A program made the position numbers and the translations under genes. From NCBI GenBank assembly GCA_965278995.1, contig OZ257136.1:372001-436000 (forward strand): a stretch of 64,000 nt of DNA, read 5' to 3'. Every line of letters begins with the position of its first letter. The first letter of the stretch is position 1. Positions 53,337 through 62,447 of this stretch are shown here, one piece after another. Source of the DNA: JADJYF01 sp965278995. GTDB lineage: Bacteria > Pseudomonadota > Gammaproteobacteria > Ga0077536. The notes beneath the pieces were generated by a model. It made no database searches, was not told the DNA's origin, and was given only the letters and a program-made list of their open reading frames with translations.

Positions 53337-54098
53337 TCAGTGCCGGCGGCCGGGCGGGTGCTCGTACATGCGCACTTCGCGCAGCAGGCGCTGCAGCTCG
53401 TCTTTGACCACGGCGTAGCACTCGCAGGCGCGGCTCTCCAGCCCGGCGCGTTCGATCACAGCAAGATGGCCTCGGCGATAGTGGATATAGCCATCGCGCT
53501 GCAGTCGCCCGGCGGCTTCGGTGATCCCTTCGCGGCGTACGCCAAGCAGGCGCGCAACCTGTTCCTGGGTCATCACGAGCTCACGCGGTGGCCCACGGTC
53601 AATTGTTAACAGCAACCAGCGGCAGAGCTGTTGCTCCACTGAATGATGCCGGTAGCAGGCGGCGGTCTGCGCGATTTGCGTCATCAACGCCTGGGCATAG
53701 CGAAGCAGAGCGGCAAACAACATTTCGCCTCGCGCCAGCTCGCATTTCAGCACCCGCGCTGGCAATCGGTAGGCGTAACCCGAGGTATGCACGACGGCGG
53801 CGCTCGACGTCGAATCGCCACCCATGAACAGGGCCATGCCGACCATGCCCTCATTACCGACGCCGGCAGTTTCGGCCGACGCACCTGAGGCCAGCACATA
53901 GTGCAACGAGATGACTGCGCTGGTCGGGAAATAGGCGTACTCAAGAATATCGTCGGGCTCGTACAACACTTTGCCGAGCGGCAGAGCGACCAATTCGAGC
54001 TCCGCGGCGATTCGCTCGAATGTCGGCGCCGGCAGTGCTGCGAGCAGAGCGTTCTGTTCGGTTGGTGCTGTTGCTGTTGCTGTTGCTGCGTTCAACAT
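53337..54098 (-). CDS. Crp/Fnr family transcriptional regulator
   Basis: 253 residues: an N-terminal cNMP-type sensor domain without the canonical cAMP phosphate-binding cassette (no RAATV/RTATV-type sequence), followed by a Crp helix-turn-helix (LVMTQEQVARLLGVRREGITEAAGRL). No Fnr cysteine pattern is seen. The signal is therefore probably not cAMP. The N terminus reads ATATATAP, encoded by a GCAACA hexamer repeat near 54065-54085 that could vary in length. Same strand as the two signalling genes that follow upstream. Confidence 0.9.
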   Translation of the reverse strand: MLNAATATATAPTEQNALLAALPAPTFERIAAELELVALPLGKVLYEPDDILEYAYFPTSAVISLHYVLASGASAETAGVGNEGMVGMALFMGGDSTSSAAVVHTSGYAYRLPARVLKCELARGEMLFAALLRYAQALMTQIAQTAACYRHHSVEQQLCRWLLLTIDRGPPRELVMTQEQVARLLGVRREGITEAAGRLQRDGYIHYRRGHLAVIERAGLESRACECYAVVKDELQRLLREVRMYEHPPGRRH

Positions 54099-54118
54099 CT
54101 AGTGGTCCCTGACCCCTG

Positions 54119-54943
54119 CTATGGTCGCGAGCTGAGCTCGACTCCGATTCCGCGATAGCCAACGAACCGCGATGCCTGGTTGAACATTGGCTCGCCGCTG
54201 ACCAGGAACTTCTGCACCGATCCATCCGGCTGTTCCCGATTGAGAACGAAATCGAGGAACGGCTGCCGCGCTGCGATCGTGGCCTGCAGGTTGGCCCGTT
54301 CCGTTTCATCCCAGCCGGCCGTAACCGTGGTGTGCGTTCCGCCGACCAGCGATTCGACCTGTATGCCGAGCATCTCGAGTACCGGCCCGGAGACTTTCGT
54401 GAAGGTTCCGTATTCGTCCTGCTCCCAATACCAGTCGGAAGCGAGCTCAGTCAGACTGCGATAGCGTGCTTCACTTTCCCGCAGTTCGGCAGTTCGTTGC
54501 GCTACCGCGAGCTCGAGTATCCGATTTGACTGTTCGAGCTTCGAATACAGCAGACCCACTTCCAGCGTGTTGCGAATACGCGTTCTTACTTCGACCAGAT
54601 CAAACGGTTTGCTGATGAAGTCACGCACTCCAGCCTGCAGAGCACGCTGCTTGTGACCCGGTTGAGCCGTCAGTACGAGGACGGGCAGAAAGCTGTCTGA
54701 TTCATTGGTTTTGAGCGCCTCGATGACCTGAAAACCATCCATCCCCGGCATCTGCAGGTCGAGCAGGATCAGGTCATAGTTGTGCTGCCGGTGTAGGGCG
54801 CAGACCTGGCGCGGGTCCATGACCGAACTCACTGCTGTATAACCGGCATCAGCCAGCATCTGTTCCAGCAGCGCGACATTCACCGCTTGATCATCGACGA
54901 TCAGGATGTGCGCTTCGAGAATTTCGTTTTCAGTGAGCGGCAT
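54119..54943 (-). CDS. Response regulator with C-terminal PAS domain
   Basis: 274 residues. A receiver domain comes first (phospho-acceptor Asp62 in LILLDLQMPGMDGF; Lys in DFISKPFD), then a coiled-coil-like linker (NRILELAVAQRTAELRESEA) and a PAS domain (about 150-270). There is no DNA-binding or enzymatic output, so it probably relays through protein contacts. It is six bases from the hybrid histidine kinase gene, which is its likely partner. Confidence 0.9.
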   Translation of the reverse strand: MPLTENEILEAHILIVDDQAVNVALLEQMLADAGYTAVSSVMDPRQVCALHRQHNYDLILLDLQMPGMDGFQVIEALKTNESDSFLPVLVLTAQPGHKQRALQAGVRDFISKPFDLVEVRTRIRNTLEVGLLYSKLEQSNRILELAVAQRTAELRESEARYRSLTELASDWYWEQDEYGTFTKVSGPVLEMLGIQVESLVGGTHTTVTAGWDETERANLQATIAARQPFLDFVLNREQPDGSVQKFLVSGEPMFNQASRFVGYRGIGVELSSRP

Positions 54944-54948
54944 CGGCG

Positions 54949-56643
54949 TCAGAAGTCCAGCCCGGTGTCGGGTCCGCGGGCGGTGGGCTTAAGTACAGCG
55001 TCGAGTGCAGACATGAATTGTTGGACCTTGATGGGCTTGGTGAGATAGTCGATGAAACCGGCTTCGAGCGCGCGTTCGATATCTCGGGGTACGGCATTGG
55101 CGCTCAGCGCAATAATCGGAATATGTGCGGTAGCGGGATCGGCGCGCAGGAGTTTCATTGCTTCCAGGCCACTGATCCCGGGCAGATTGATATCCATCAG
55201 TATGAGCGCGGGCTGGTGTCTGCGTGCAAGGCCGATGCCGATAGCGGCATCGGCGGCACTGATCAACTGCAACTCCGGGCGGCGCGCGATCAACTGCTCG
55301 ACCAGTTCGAGATTGGCCGGATTGTCTTCGATGTAGAGTAATGTACGTACCGCAACACCGTCGGCCAGCAGTGACGGGATTTCCGTCGCGAAGTCGATCC
55401 CGTGAGGTACCAGCTGCGGCGCGTCAGTCAGGCCCATTTCGATCCAGAATACGCTGCCAATCCCGACTTGACTGTCCACGCCGATGGTGCCGCCCATCAG
55501 TTCAACCAGGCGTTTGGTCATGACCAACCCGATACCGGTGCCTTCCTCGGTACCCCCTTCCTTGCCGAGACGGTTGAACGGCTGAAACAGCTGCGTAAGC
55601 TGCTCGGCGCTGAGTCCGGCGCCCGTGTCTTTCACACTGATGCGGATGGAGCCAGGCGAAATCTGGTTGCAGGCGATGTTCACCGTTCCCCGCGGCTTAT
55701 TGTACTTGATGGCGTTGAACAGCAGATTGACCAGAATCTGTTTGACACGTGTGCGATCGGCCTTGACGAAGATTGACGAAGCGATGTGCGAAAACTCGAC
55801 TGCAATGCCACGGTCGCGGGCTTGAGGCTCGACCATTGCCCGGCATTCGAGCATGACTTCGTGCAGAGCTACCGGTTCGTGCGACAGCCTGACTTTGCCG
55901 GACTCGATCATGGCAAGGTCGAGAATCTCATTGATCAGTTCGAGCAGATACCACCCCGCTTTCAGAATATGATCGAGACTGCGCTTCTGCGGCGGTGTCG
56001 GCGTTGGCGAACCGGAATCCAGGAGCTGAGCGAAGCCGAGAATGGCGTTCAGCGGTGTGCGCAGTTCGTGGCTCATCCCAGCCAGGAAGTCGGTCTTCGC
56101 GCGGTTGGCAGTATCCGCCGCTGCCATGGCCTGGTGGAGCGCCGATTCGACGCGCTTGCGCACCGAGTTGTCAGTTCCGATCAAGAGATAACCGATAATC
56201 ACGCCGTCGTCGTCGCGCAAAGCGGTGATCGAGACGATTGCCGGGAAAAAGCTGCCGTCCCGGCACACATATGTCAGCTCATAGATATCTTCGATACCGC
56301 GCGAAGCCTTGTAGGCCAGCGCTTCGAAGCCTGGTGCGATGTGCGTGGCGTACTCGGCACTCAACGCATCGGCACGTGCAATGACTTCCGCCGGATCGTG
56401 AAAATCACTCGGGCTGAGCTGGTTGATGACCTGATCGGCGCGATAACCCAGCACGCGCTCGGCGCCGACATTGAACAGCTGGATGATGCCTGCCTCATCG
56501 GTCGCGATGATAGAAAAACTTGCGCTGGTCAGGATGGCGTTCTGCAGCGCACCAACTTTGAGCGAAATACTCGGTAGGCTGGCTCCAATGACGCATCCGC
56601 GGTCGGCGACTGCAGCGAGGGTTAGAGCATCGTTGTCGGACAT
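54949..56643 (-). CDS. PAS domain hybrid sensor histidine kinase/response regulator
   Basis: 564 residues from the ATG at 56643 (a TTG at 56682 would add 13 residues but has no ribosome site). A PAS domain (about 35-155), the phospho-acceptor His192 (GMSHELRTPLNAILGF), ATPase boxes (LLFNAIKYN, KDTGAGLS, EGTGIGL) and a receiver domain with Asp484 (LILMDINLPG) occur in order. No transmembrane helix is present, so sensing is cytoplasmic. Stop and start of the downstream response regulator are six bases apart, indicating an operon. Confidence 0.93.
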   Translation of the reverse strand: MSDNDALTLAAVADRGCVIGASLPSISLKVGALQNAILTSASFSIIATDEAGIIQLFNVGAERVLGYRADQVINQLSPSDFHDPAEVIARADALSAEYATHIAPGFEALAYKASRGIEDIYELTYVCRDGSFFPAIVSITALRDDDGVIIGYLLIGTDNSVRKRVESALHQAMAAADTANRAKTDFLAGMSHELRTPLNAILGFAQLLDSGSPTPTPPQKRSLDHILKAGWYLLELINEILDLAMIESGKVRLSHEPVALHEVMLECRAMVEPQARDRGIAVEFSHIASSIFVKADRTRVKQILVNLLFNAIKYNKPRGTVNIACNQISPGSIRISVKDTGAGLSAEQLTQLFQPFNRLGKEGGTEEGTGIGLVMTKRLVELMGGTIGVDSQVGIGSVFWIEMGLTDAPQLVPHGIDFATEIPSLLADGVAVRTLLYIEDNPANLELVEQLIARRPELQLISAADAAIGIGLARRHQPALILMDINLPGISGLEAMKLLRADPATAHIPIIALSANAVPRDIERALEAGFIDYLTKPIKVQQFMSALDAVLKPTARGPDTGLDF

Positions 56644-56850
56644 TTGTGCCACCACCAGGCGATGTGAGAGAGCTGCCGACAAGGTATGGGCCGCGGCAAC
56701 TGGATGGCGCGCACAGTCAGGGTGAGCGGTTCCCGACTATCCCGACTGAGGCGATGACCGTCTGTGCGGTGTAACACATACACCGTTCAGGCCAGCGGCC
56801 ACAATGGCCGCGCAGGCCGCCGTTCGGGCCTGCGACCAGCGACGGTTTGA

Positions 56851-56926
56851 TGGTGCCCTGAGCAGGACTCGAACCTGCGACCTGCCGCTTAGGAGGCGGC
56901 CGCTCTATCCTCTGAGCTACCAGGGC
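56851..56926 (-). tRNA. tRNA-Arg(CCT)
   Basis: 76-base tRNA on the minus strand. Acceptor arms GCCCTGG and TCAGGGC pair (one G-T), anticodon stem GCCGC/GCGGC closes CTCCTAA, giving anticodon CCT (arginine AGG). D arm, T arm GGTTCGAGTCC and encoded CCA are present. Confidence 0.95.
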
Positions 56927-57031
56927 CGGGCAGGCCCGCAGTCTAGCAAACGATCGCAGGTGATTGTCAGCAAACGTTTCCTCAACGTAAACAATTGCGC
57001 AATGTTGCGCAGTGCGTAGAACCGCAATCTT

Positions 57032-59476
57032 ATGCCGACCAAACTCTCAGCCATGAGTAGCGAACGTTCTACGAAAGACGATGAGCCGCAAGCTGACGGC
57101 GAGTCTTCTGATCAGGCTAATCTCGATACCACGCCGATAGTGCGCGATATTTTTGATCGGCGCATGAAAGACCGTGCGCTACGGCAGACCGTAACGATGT
57201 TCTCGGCGCCGGAACGCGAAGCGCTGATGCGCCAGATTGACGACCTCGCACGTCGCCTCGACAGCCTCGTCGAGGCGACGCGAAAGGTCCGCGAACCGCT
57301 GTCGTTCGATCTCCTGCTGACTCGCCTGATCACGCTGATCAGCGAAGCGTTCGATGCCGATCGCAGTTCGCTGTTTCTCTACGACGCCGAGACCCGCGAA
57401 CTCTTTTCGCGGGTGGCTCAAGGTGAACTGGTCGACGAGATTCGGTTCCCGGCCGACGCTGGTATTGCCGGCAGCGTATTCCAGACCGGTGAGTCCGCTA
57501 TCATCCTTAACGCATATACCGATGCGCGATTCAATTCTGCCGTCGATGCGGAAACTGGTTACCACACGCATAATATATTGTGCGTGCCAGTCAGGACTCG
57601 GGCGGGCGACACCATTGGTGTCACCGAAGTATTGAACAAACGCGAAGGCGACTTCACCGCCGCGGACAGCGCTCTGCTGCAGGCGTTCACCATGCACATG
57701 GCCGCTGTCGTCGAGTCGGCTCAGTTGAGCGAGCGCGCCCGCGACTCGCAGCGCGAGGAAGCGCGCATCCTCGAGGTGACTCAGGCGGTCTCCTCGGAGC
57801 TGAACATCGAGAAGCTATTGCGAAAGATCATTGGCATCGCAACAGACCTTCTCGAAGCGGAACGGAGCACGTTGTTTCTGCACGATCCGATCACCGGCGA
57901 GTTGTGGTCGCGGGTGGCCGAGGGTCTGGCCGAGCGTGAAATCCGCATTCCAGCGCATCTCGGTATCGCTGGTGGTGTATTCAGCACGCGAATGGCGGTC
58001 AATATTCCGGATGCTTACGCCGATCCACGCTTCAATCCGGAAGTCGACCGTAAAACAGGTTTCCGAACGCGGTCTATCCTGTGTGTGCCGGTGTTGAACA
58101 AACTCGGCCTGCCCATTGGCGTGGTCCAGGTGCTGAATCGGCGCGGCGGACCGTTCCGGCTGCGCGACCAGCGTCGCCTTGAAATGCTGGCTGCGCAGAG
58201 CGCAATTGCACTTGATAACGCGCGGCTGTTTCGCGAAGCAATCGACGAACGAAACTACAGCGAAAACGTTCTGCGCAGCCTGTCTGACGGTGTCATCTCG
58301 CTCGATACGTCGAGCAATATCGTCAAACTGAATGAGGCAGCCTGCAGGATCCTCAAGATCAAAGCGACCAACGTACTCGGTGCTGCCGCTGAGCGCGTGT
58401 TCGGCAACGCCAACGGCTGGTTGCTCGAACGGATCCACAAAGTCATCAAAGCGCATGCCGCCGAGATGATCGTCGATGTTTCGCTGGTCGATTTCGAGGG
58501 CATGCGGGCACCGGTCAACGTTAACATCACGCCGCTGGCCGACACCGACGGGCACCCGCTCGGCTGCACGCTCATCCTGGAGGACATCACCGAAGAAAAG
58601 CGCGTCCGCGCTACGATGGCCCGCTACATGACGGCGCAGGTCGCCGAACAGGTCCTGGCCGAAGGCGAATCCGTGCTCGGTGGCCGGTCGCAGAACGCGA
58701 CCATCCTGTTTGCCGACATTGCCGGCTTCACCAGTATCGCTGAGCGGCTCGGTCCGCAGGATACGGTGTCGATGCTGAACGAATATTTCGGCGAGATGGT
58801 CGAAGTCGTGTTTGCTCACGATGGCATCCTCGATAAATACATCGGAGACGCCATCATGGCGGTCTTCGGCACGCCGTTTCCGTCGCCGCGCGACGCCGAC
58901 AACGCTGTGACGGTGGCGATCCGCATGCAACAGGTGCTGGCCGCTCTGAACACTCGGCGCCAGGCTTGCGGCCGCGCCGCTTTCGGCGTGCGTATCGGTA
59001 TTAACAGTGGCGACGTGGTGGCCGGCAATATCGGCTCGGCACGCCGCATGGATTACACCGTGATTGGTGACGGCGTGAACACCGCCGCCAGACTGGAGTC
59101 AGCCAACAAGCAGTTCGGGACCCGAATTCTGATCAGCGGCGCCACGCGCGACCAGCTGCTCGGCAACTACCGTTTGCGCGAGCTCGATCTGATTCAGGTC
59201 AAAGGCAAACGTGCACCCGTGGCAGTGTTCGAAGTCCGTGGCCATGGCGGCGAACATCTACCGTCGAGCGAGACGTCCTTCCTCGATTGCTTCGCTCATG
59301 GTTTGACTGCTTACCGGAGCCGTTCCTGGCGCCAGGCCATCGCTGCGTTCGATGCCGCGCTGGCCATCCATACCCACGATCAGCCCAGCATGCTCTACCG
59401 CTCTCGCGCCCTGCACTACAGTCACCGGGAACCACCCGCTGACTGGGATGGGGTGTGGACATTACCGGAGAAATAA
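57032..59476 (+). CDS. Class III adenylate cyclase with tandem GAF and PAS domains
   Basis: 814 residues, soluble. GAF-A about 90-230, GAF-B 255-400, PAS 405-520, cyclase 555-740, then a roughly 70-residue tail. Cyclase residues are complete: metal Asp562 (FADIAGFT) and Asp606 (YIGDAIM), adenine-selecting Lys602 and Asp674 (MDYTVIG), and Asn683/Arg687 (NTAAR), predicting ATP rather than GTP. GAF-A keeps N202, K203, F208 and D212 of the NKFDE cyclic-nucleotide motif (E replaced by Ser); GAF-B is more degenerate. The layout equals that of Anabaena CyaB1/CyaB2. An ATG at 57053 is an alternative start. Confidence 0.94.
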   Translation: MPTKLSAMSSERSTKDDEPQADGESSDQANLDTTPIVRDIFDRRMKDRALRQTVTMFSAPEREALMRQIDDLARRLDSLVEATRKVREPLSFDLLLTRLITLISEAFDADRSSLFLYDAETRELFSRVAQGELVDEIRFPADAGIAGSVFQTGESAIILNAYTDARFNSAVDAETGYHTHNILCVPVRTRAGDTIGVTEVLNKREGDFTAADSALLQAFTMHMAAVVESAQLSERARDSQREEARILEVTQAVSSELNIEKLLRKIIGIATDLLEAERSTLFLHDPITGELWSRVAEGLAEREIRIPAHLGIAGGVFSTRMAVNIPDAYADPRFNPEVDRKTGFRTRSILCVPVLNKLGLPIGVVQVLNRRGGPFRLRDQRRLEMLAAQSAIALDNARLFREAIDERNYSENVLRSLSDGVISLDTSSNIVKLNEAACRILKIKATNVLGAAAERVFGNANGWLLERIHKVIKAHAAEMIVDVSLVDFEGMRAPVNVNITPLADTDGHPLGCTLILEDITEEKRVRATMARYMTAQVAEQVLAEGESVLGGRSQNATILFADIAGFTSIAERLGPQDTVSMLNEYFGEMVEVVFAHDGILDKYIGDAIMAVFGTPFPSPRDADNAVTVAIRMQQVLAALNTRRQACGRAAFGVRIGINSGDVVAGNIGSARRMDYTVIGDGVNTAARLESANKQFGTRILISGATRDQLLGNYRLRELDLIQVKGKRAPVAVFEVRGHGGEHLPSSETSFLDCFAHGLTAYRSRSWRQAIAAFDAALAIHTHDQPSMLYRSRALHYSHREPPADWDGVWTLPEK

Positions 59477-59582
59477 CCTGAGCTGCGTGCCGTAACCGCC
59501 TGCTATGGTCAAATTTGATGATTGATTTCGTCAGTTCAATCGATTAAAAGAACGCACTCACCCAAATTGCGGCTTTTGTACG

Positions 59583-60917
59583 ATGAAATTGTTCAAGCAA
59601 TCCTTCCGTACCACTAGTCTCGTTATCGCCTTACTGTTTTCTCCCGTCGTGATATCGGCTCCAGCCGACATTACGACGCAGGCCAAGGCCCTGCTCAAGG
59701 CCGGTCAATCTGCCGAAGCCTATGCCCTGGTATCGGCCCACCATGAACTGGTGGACGATCCTGAATTCGACTACGTCTACGGTATTTCGGCGCTCGACGC
59801 CGGGCACCCGGGCGTCGCGGTATTCGCGTTCGAGCGCGTACTCGCCCAGCAGCCGCAGCACTTTTTTGCCCGTGCAGAACTGGGTCGGGCGTTATATCAA
59901 CTCGGAGAGACCCGCGACGCATTGCGCGAATTCCGCACGCTGCGTGCAATGAAGCCGCCAGCCGCGGTTCTCGAGCGGTTGCTCGCCTACGAAGCTGCAC
60001 TGCAGCAAGGCGAAGCTCGCGCTTATCAACTGCGCGGGTTTGTCGAAGCATTTTTCGGTTATGACTCCAACTACAACAGTGCGACCAGTGCGAGCGACGT
60101 TGCCATCCCGGCTTTCGGCAATCTCGTTTTCACACTCGACGACTTGTTCACAGAGAATGAAAGCGCCACGGGAGGACTGCGCGGCAACGGGCAGCTCTTG
60201 GTACCGATATCCGAGCGCTCGACTTTCGTCGCCAATCTAGGGCTGGACGGAGCGGGATTTACCAACGCCGACGATGGCTATTTCTATATCAATCTGAACG
60301 GCAGCATCGGCGTCCACCATCGCTACGATGCGGACGATTCGTTCTCGGTCTCCGTCAACGGATTCAGCACCTGGGTAGGCGACCTCGACTACCTTCATGC
60401 CATTGGTGGTACAGGCACGTGGCGACACGAATTCACGGTGCAAGACAGTATCGAGACTTTTGTTCGAATCGCATCGCTGTCGTATGACGACGTCATCGAC
60501 TACCGCGACGTACGTCAGTATCTCGGTGGTACCAACTACGTGCGCTCCAACGGTGAGCGATGGACTCTGGGAATAGGGGCTTTTGGCGGTCTGGAAGACG
60601 AGCGCGATGACGCGCGGCCTGATGTTGGCCGCGATCTGTATGGCGGGCGCGTTTTCGGCACCTATCAATTCAACGAGCGGACGCGTTTCAGCGCAGAAGT
60701 GGTCGGGCAGTTCAGCGACTATCATGGCATCGACAATCTGTTTCAGACCGTCCGCGACGATGAACTCGTGCGCGCGGTCGTCGCAGTTCGCTATCAACTC
60801 CCTGGTCAGTGGTCTGTGCGACCCGAACTTCGCTATACGAACAATCATTCGAATATCCCAACCAGCGATTACGAACGTTTCGAAGGTCTCGTCTTCGTTC
60901 GACGTGAATTCGATTGA
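59583..60917 (+). CDS. Exported TPR-containing outer-membrane beta-barrel-like protein
   Basis: 444 residues with a signal peptide (ending near VVISAPA). Residues about 25-145 form TPR-like helical repeats (AKALLKAGQSAEAYALV ... ARAELGRALYQLGETRDALREF). The rest is alternating beta-strand sequence rich in aromatic residues, ending in FEGLVFVRREFD, which suggests a barrel. The layout recalls Slam/DUF560 surface-lipoprotein modifiers, but I cannot confirm the family. It is 12 bases before a FecR-domain gene and probably co-transcribed. Confidence 0.75.
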   Translation: MKLFKQSFRTTSLVIALLFSPVVISAPADITTQAKALLKAGQSAEAYALVSAHHELVDDPEFDYVYGISALDAGHPGVAVFAFERVLAQQPQHFFARAELGRALYQLGETRDALREFRTLRAMKPPAAVLERLLAYEAALQQGEARAYQLRGFVEAFFGYDSNYNSATSASDVAIPAFGNLVFTLDDLFTENESATGGLRGNGQLLVPISERSTFVANLGLDGAGFTNADDGYFYINLNGSIGVHHRYDADDSFSVSVNGFSTWVGDLDYLHAIGGTGTWRHEFTVQDSIETFVRIASLSYDDVIDYRDVRQYLGGTNYVRSNGERWTLGIGAFGGLEDERDDARPDVGRDLYGGRVFGTYQFNERTRFSAEVVGQFSDYHGIDNLFQTVRDDELVRAVVAVRYQLPGQWSVRPELRYTNNHSNIPTSDYERFEGLVFVRREFD

Positions 60918-60928
60918 GGAGAGAGTTT

Positions 60929-62434
60929 ATGAAAACGTCGCCTATCAGGTTCGCTCCGTTGGTTCTGTTGTCGGGCATGCTCCCCACGACGATATTCGCT
61001 GCGGATATCAGTGCAGGGACGGTCATGTATGCAATAGGCGATGCACGTGCCTACGACACCGACGGCACCACGCGCTATCTGAAACGCGGAGATCCGGTCG
61101 CCACAGGCGATCGGTTGTCTACGGGCGTCGGCAGACTGCAACTTCGATTACGCGACGGCGGGCTGATTGCGCTGCAACCGAATACCGATTTCGCACTCGA
61201 GAGCTACGTGTTCAACGATGCGCTCGATGGCAGTGAGAATGCCGTTCTGCGCCTGCTCAAAGGTGGTATTCGCGCTGCAACGGGCCTGATAGGGCAAAGA
61301 AACCGCGGGAGCTACGAGCTACGTACTTATTGGGGCACCATCGGCATACGCGGCACGACTTACAAGGCCCGGATCTGCGACGGCGACTGTTCTGTCCCTG
61401 ACGGTCTTTACGCTCGGGGCGGCGAAGGTGTCATCGTCGTCGCCAACGGCGGCGGCCAACTCGAACTCAGTATGGGTGAGCGCGCTTTTGTCGGCTCCCC
61501 GGACACCGCCCCCGTACCAACCCAGATCGAACCGGACATCGATGATATTCCACCAGTACAAACAGCGGAGGCGGAAGGGCCGGTTACCGACACGAGTTTT
61601 ATCGCTGGCCAGGCGCTGTTTCAAGCTTCAATCAGCGGGGTAAGCGCGACCGTTCCTCTGGGTGCTGCGACTGTCGCCGTTTCTGGTTCCGGTGCGTTGG
61701 AAGGTGCCGGAACAGTCGGCTCGACGGATCTCGACGGATTGTCACGCTCTGGGGCAGTACACGGCGCCGCAAGCCTCAGCCAAGCGGGGGAAGAATTGGA
61801 TATCCTGAGCGGGATGTTCAACGAACAGAACGGTTTGATCGGTTTCTCGGGAGAGCGGATCAACGATAGCGGCGAACGTGAAGCTGGAGCGTTTTTCGTC
61901 ACCAACGTGGTCGACGTCCATTCCGACGGTATTTTGTATCTGGGTCGCTGGACTGACGGCACGGTGACAGCATTTGCCGACGGTGGGTTCAGCGCCAAAC
62001 TGGAACTCGACCGTGCAGATAGTATTCATTACATCGTCGCACTCGACGAAATCACCCTGCCTGGCAGCGGCACCGCGCGCTACGACTTCAACGGTATGAC
62101 CACCTCGTCGACCGGGACCGACGGCTCCATCGGTAGCGGTATCGTCAGCGGCCACGTCCTGGTGGACTTCGGAAGTACCCAGGTTGATACAGCCTTCACC
62201 GTCGATCACGGTGGGAGCCTGGCTATATCCACAAGCGGCGATTTCATCTCATCCACCCCGGTATTTACCAGTGATGGCAGCGCCACCGGAGTCGGGTGCG
62301 AGTCGTTCTGCTCGGTAAGCGCTGACGGTATTGTGGCGGGGCCGGGAGCTACCCCGGAGCGGCTCGGATTAAGCTACCAGATTGAGCAGGCCGACCGTTC
62401 GATAGTCGGTGTGGGCGGCTTCAGTCTACCGTAG
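60929..62434 (+). CDS. FecR domain-containing exported protein
   Basis: 501 residues. Signal peptide (residues 1-24), then a FecR-type beta domain: GTVMYAIGDARAYDTDGTTR, LRDGGLIALQPNTDFALESY and TYWGTIGIRGTTYKARIC. The C-terminal 300 residues are Gly/Ser-rich and beta-like without an assigned family. It has no sigma factor partner nearby, so it is not a classical FecR anti-sigma regulator. The ATG at 60929 follows GAGGAGAG; the preceding ATG lies in the tail of the upstream gene. Likely functions with the TPR-barrel protein. Confidence 0.85.
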   Translation: MKTSPIRFAPLVLLSGMLPTTIFAADISAGTVMYAIGDARAYDTDGTTRYLKRGDPVATGDRLSTGVGRLQLRLRDGGLIALQPNTDFALESYVFNDALDGSENAVLRLLKGGIRAATGLIGQRNRGSYELRTYWGTIGIRGTTYKARICDGDCSVPDGLYARGGEGVIVVANGGGQLELSMGERAFVGSPDTAPVPTQIEPDIDDIPPVQTAEAEGPVTDTSFIAGQALFQASISGVSATVPLGAATVAVSGSGALEGAGTVGSTDLDGLSRSGAVHGAASLSQAGEELDILSGMFNEQNGLIGFSGERINDSGEREAGAFFVTNVVDVHSDGILYLGRWTDGTVTAFADGGFSAKLELDRADSIHYIVALDEITLPGSGTARYDFNGMTTSSTGTDGSIGSGIVSGHVLVDFGSTQVDTAFTVDHGGSLAISTSGDFISSTPVFTSDGSATGVGCESFCSVSADGIVAGPGATPERLGLSYQIEQADRSIVGVGGFSLP

Positions 62435-62447
62435 TCGCTCTGACCAC

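Noticed and set aside
54065..54090. Short GCTGTT repeats as a CRISPR-like array
   Set aside because: Hexamer repeat without spacers that encodes an Ala-Thr run in the Crp/Fnr protein; it is a coding microsatellite.
60929..62434. FecR-domain protein as an iron-uptake anti-sigma regulator
   Set aside because: It has a cleavable-type signal peptide at its start and no FecI sigma factor or TonB-dependent receptor nearby.
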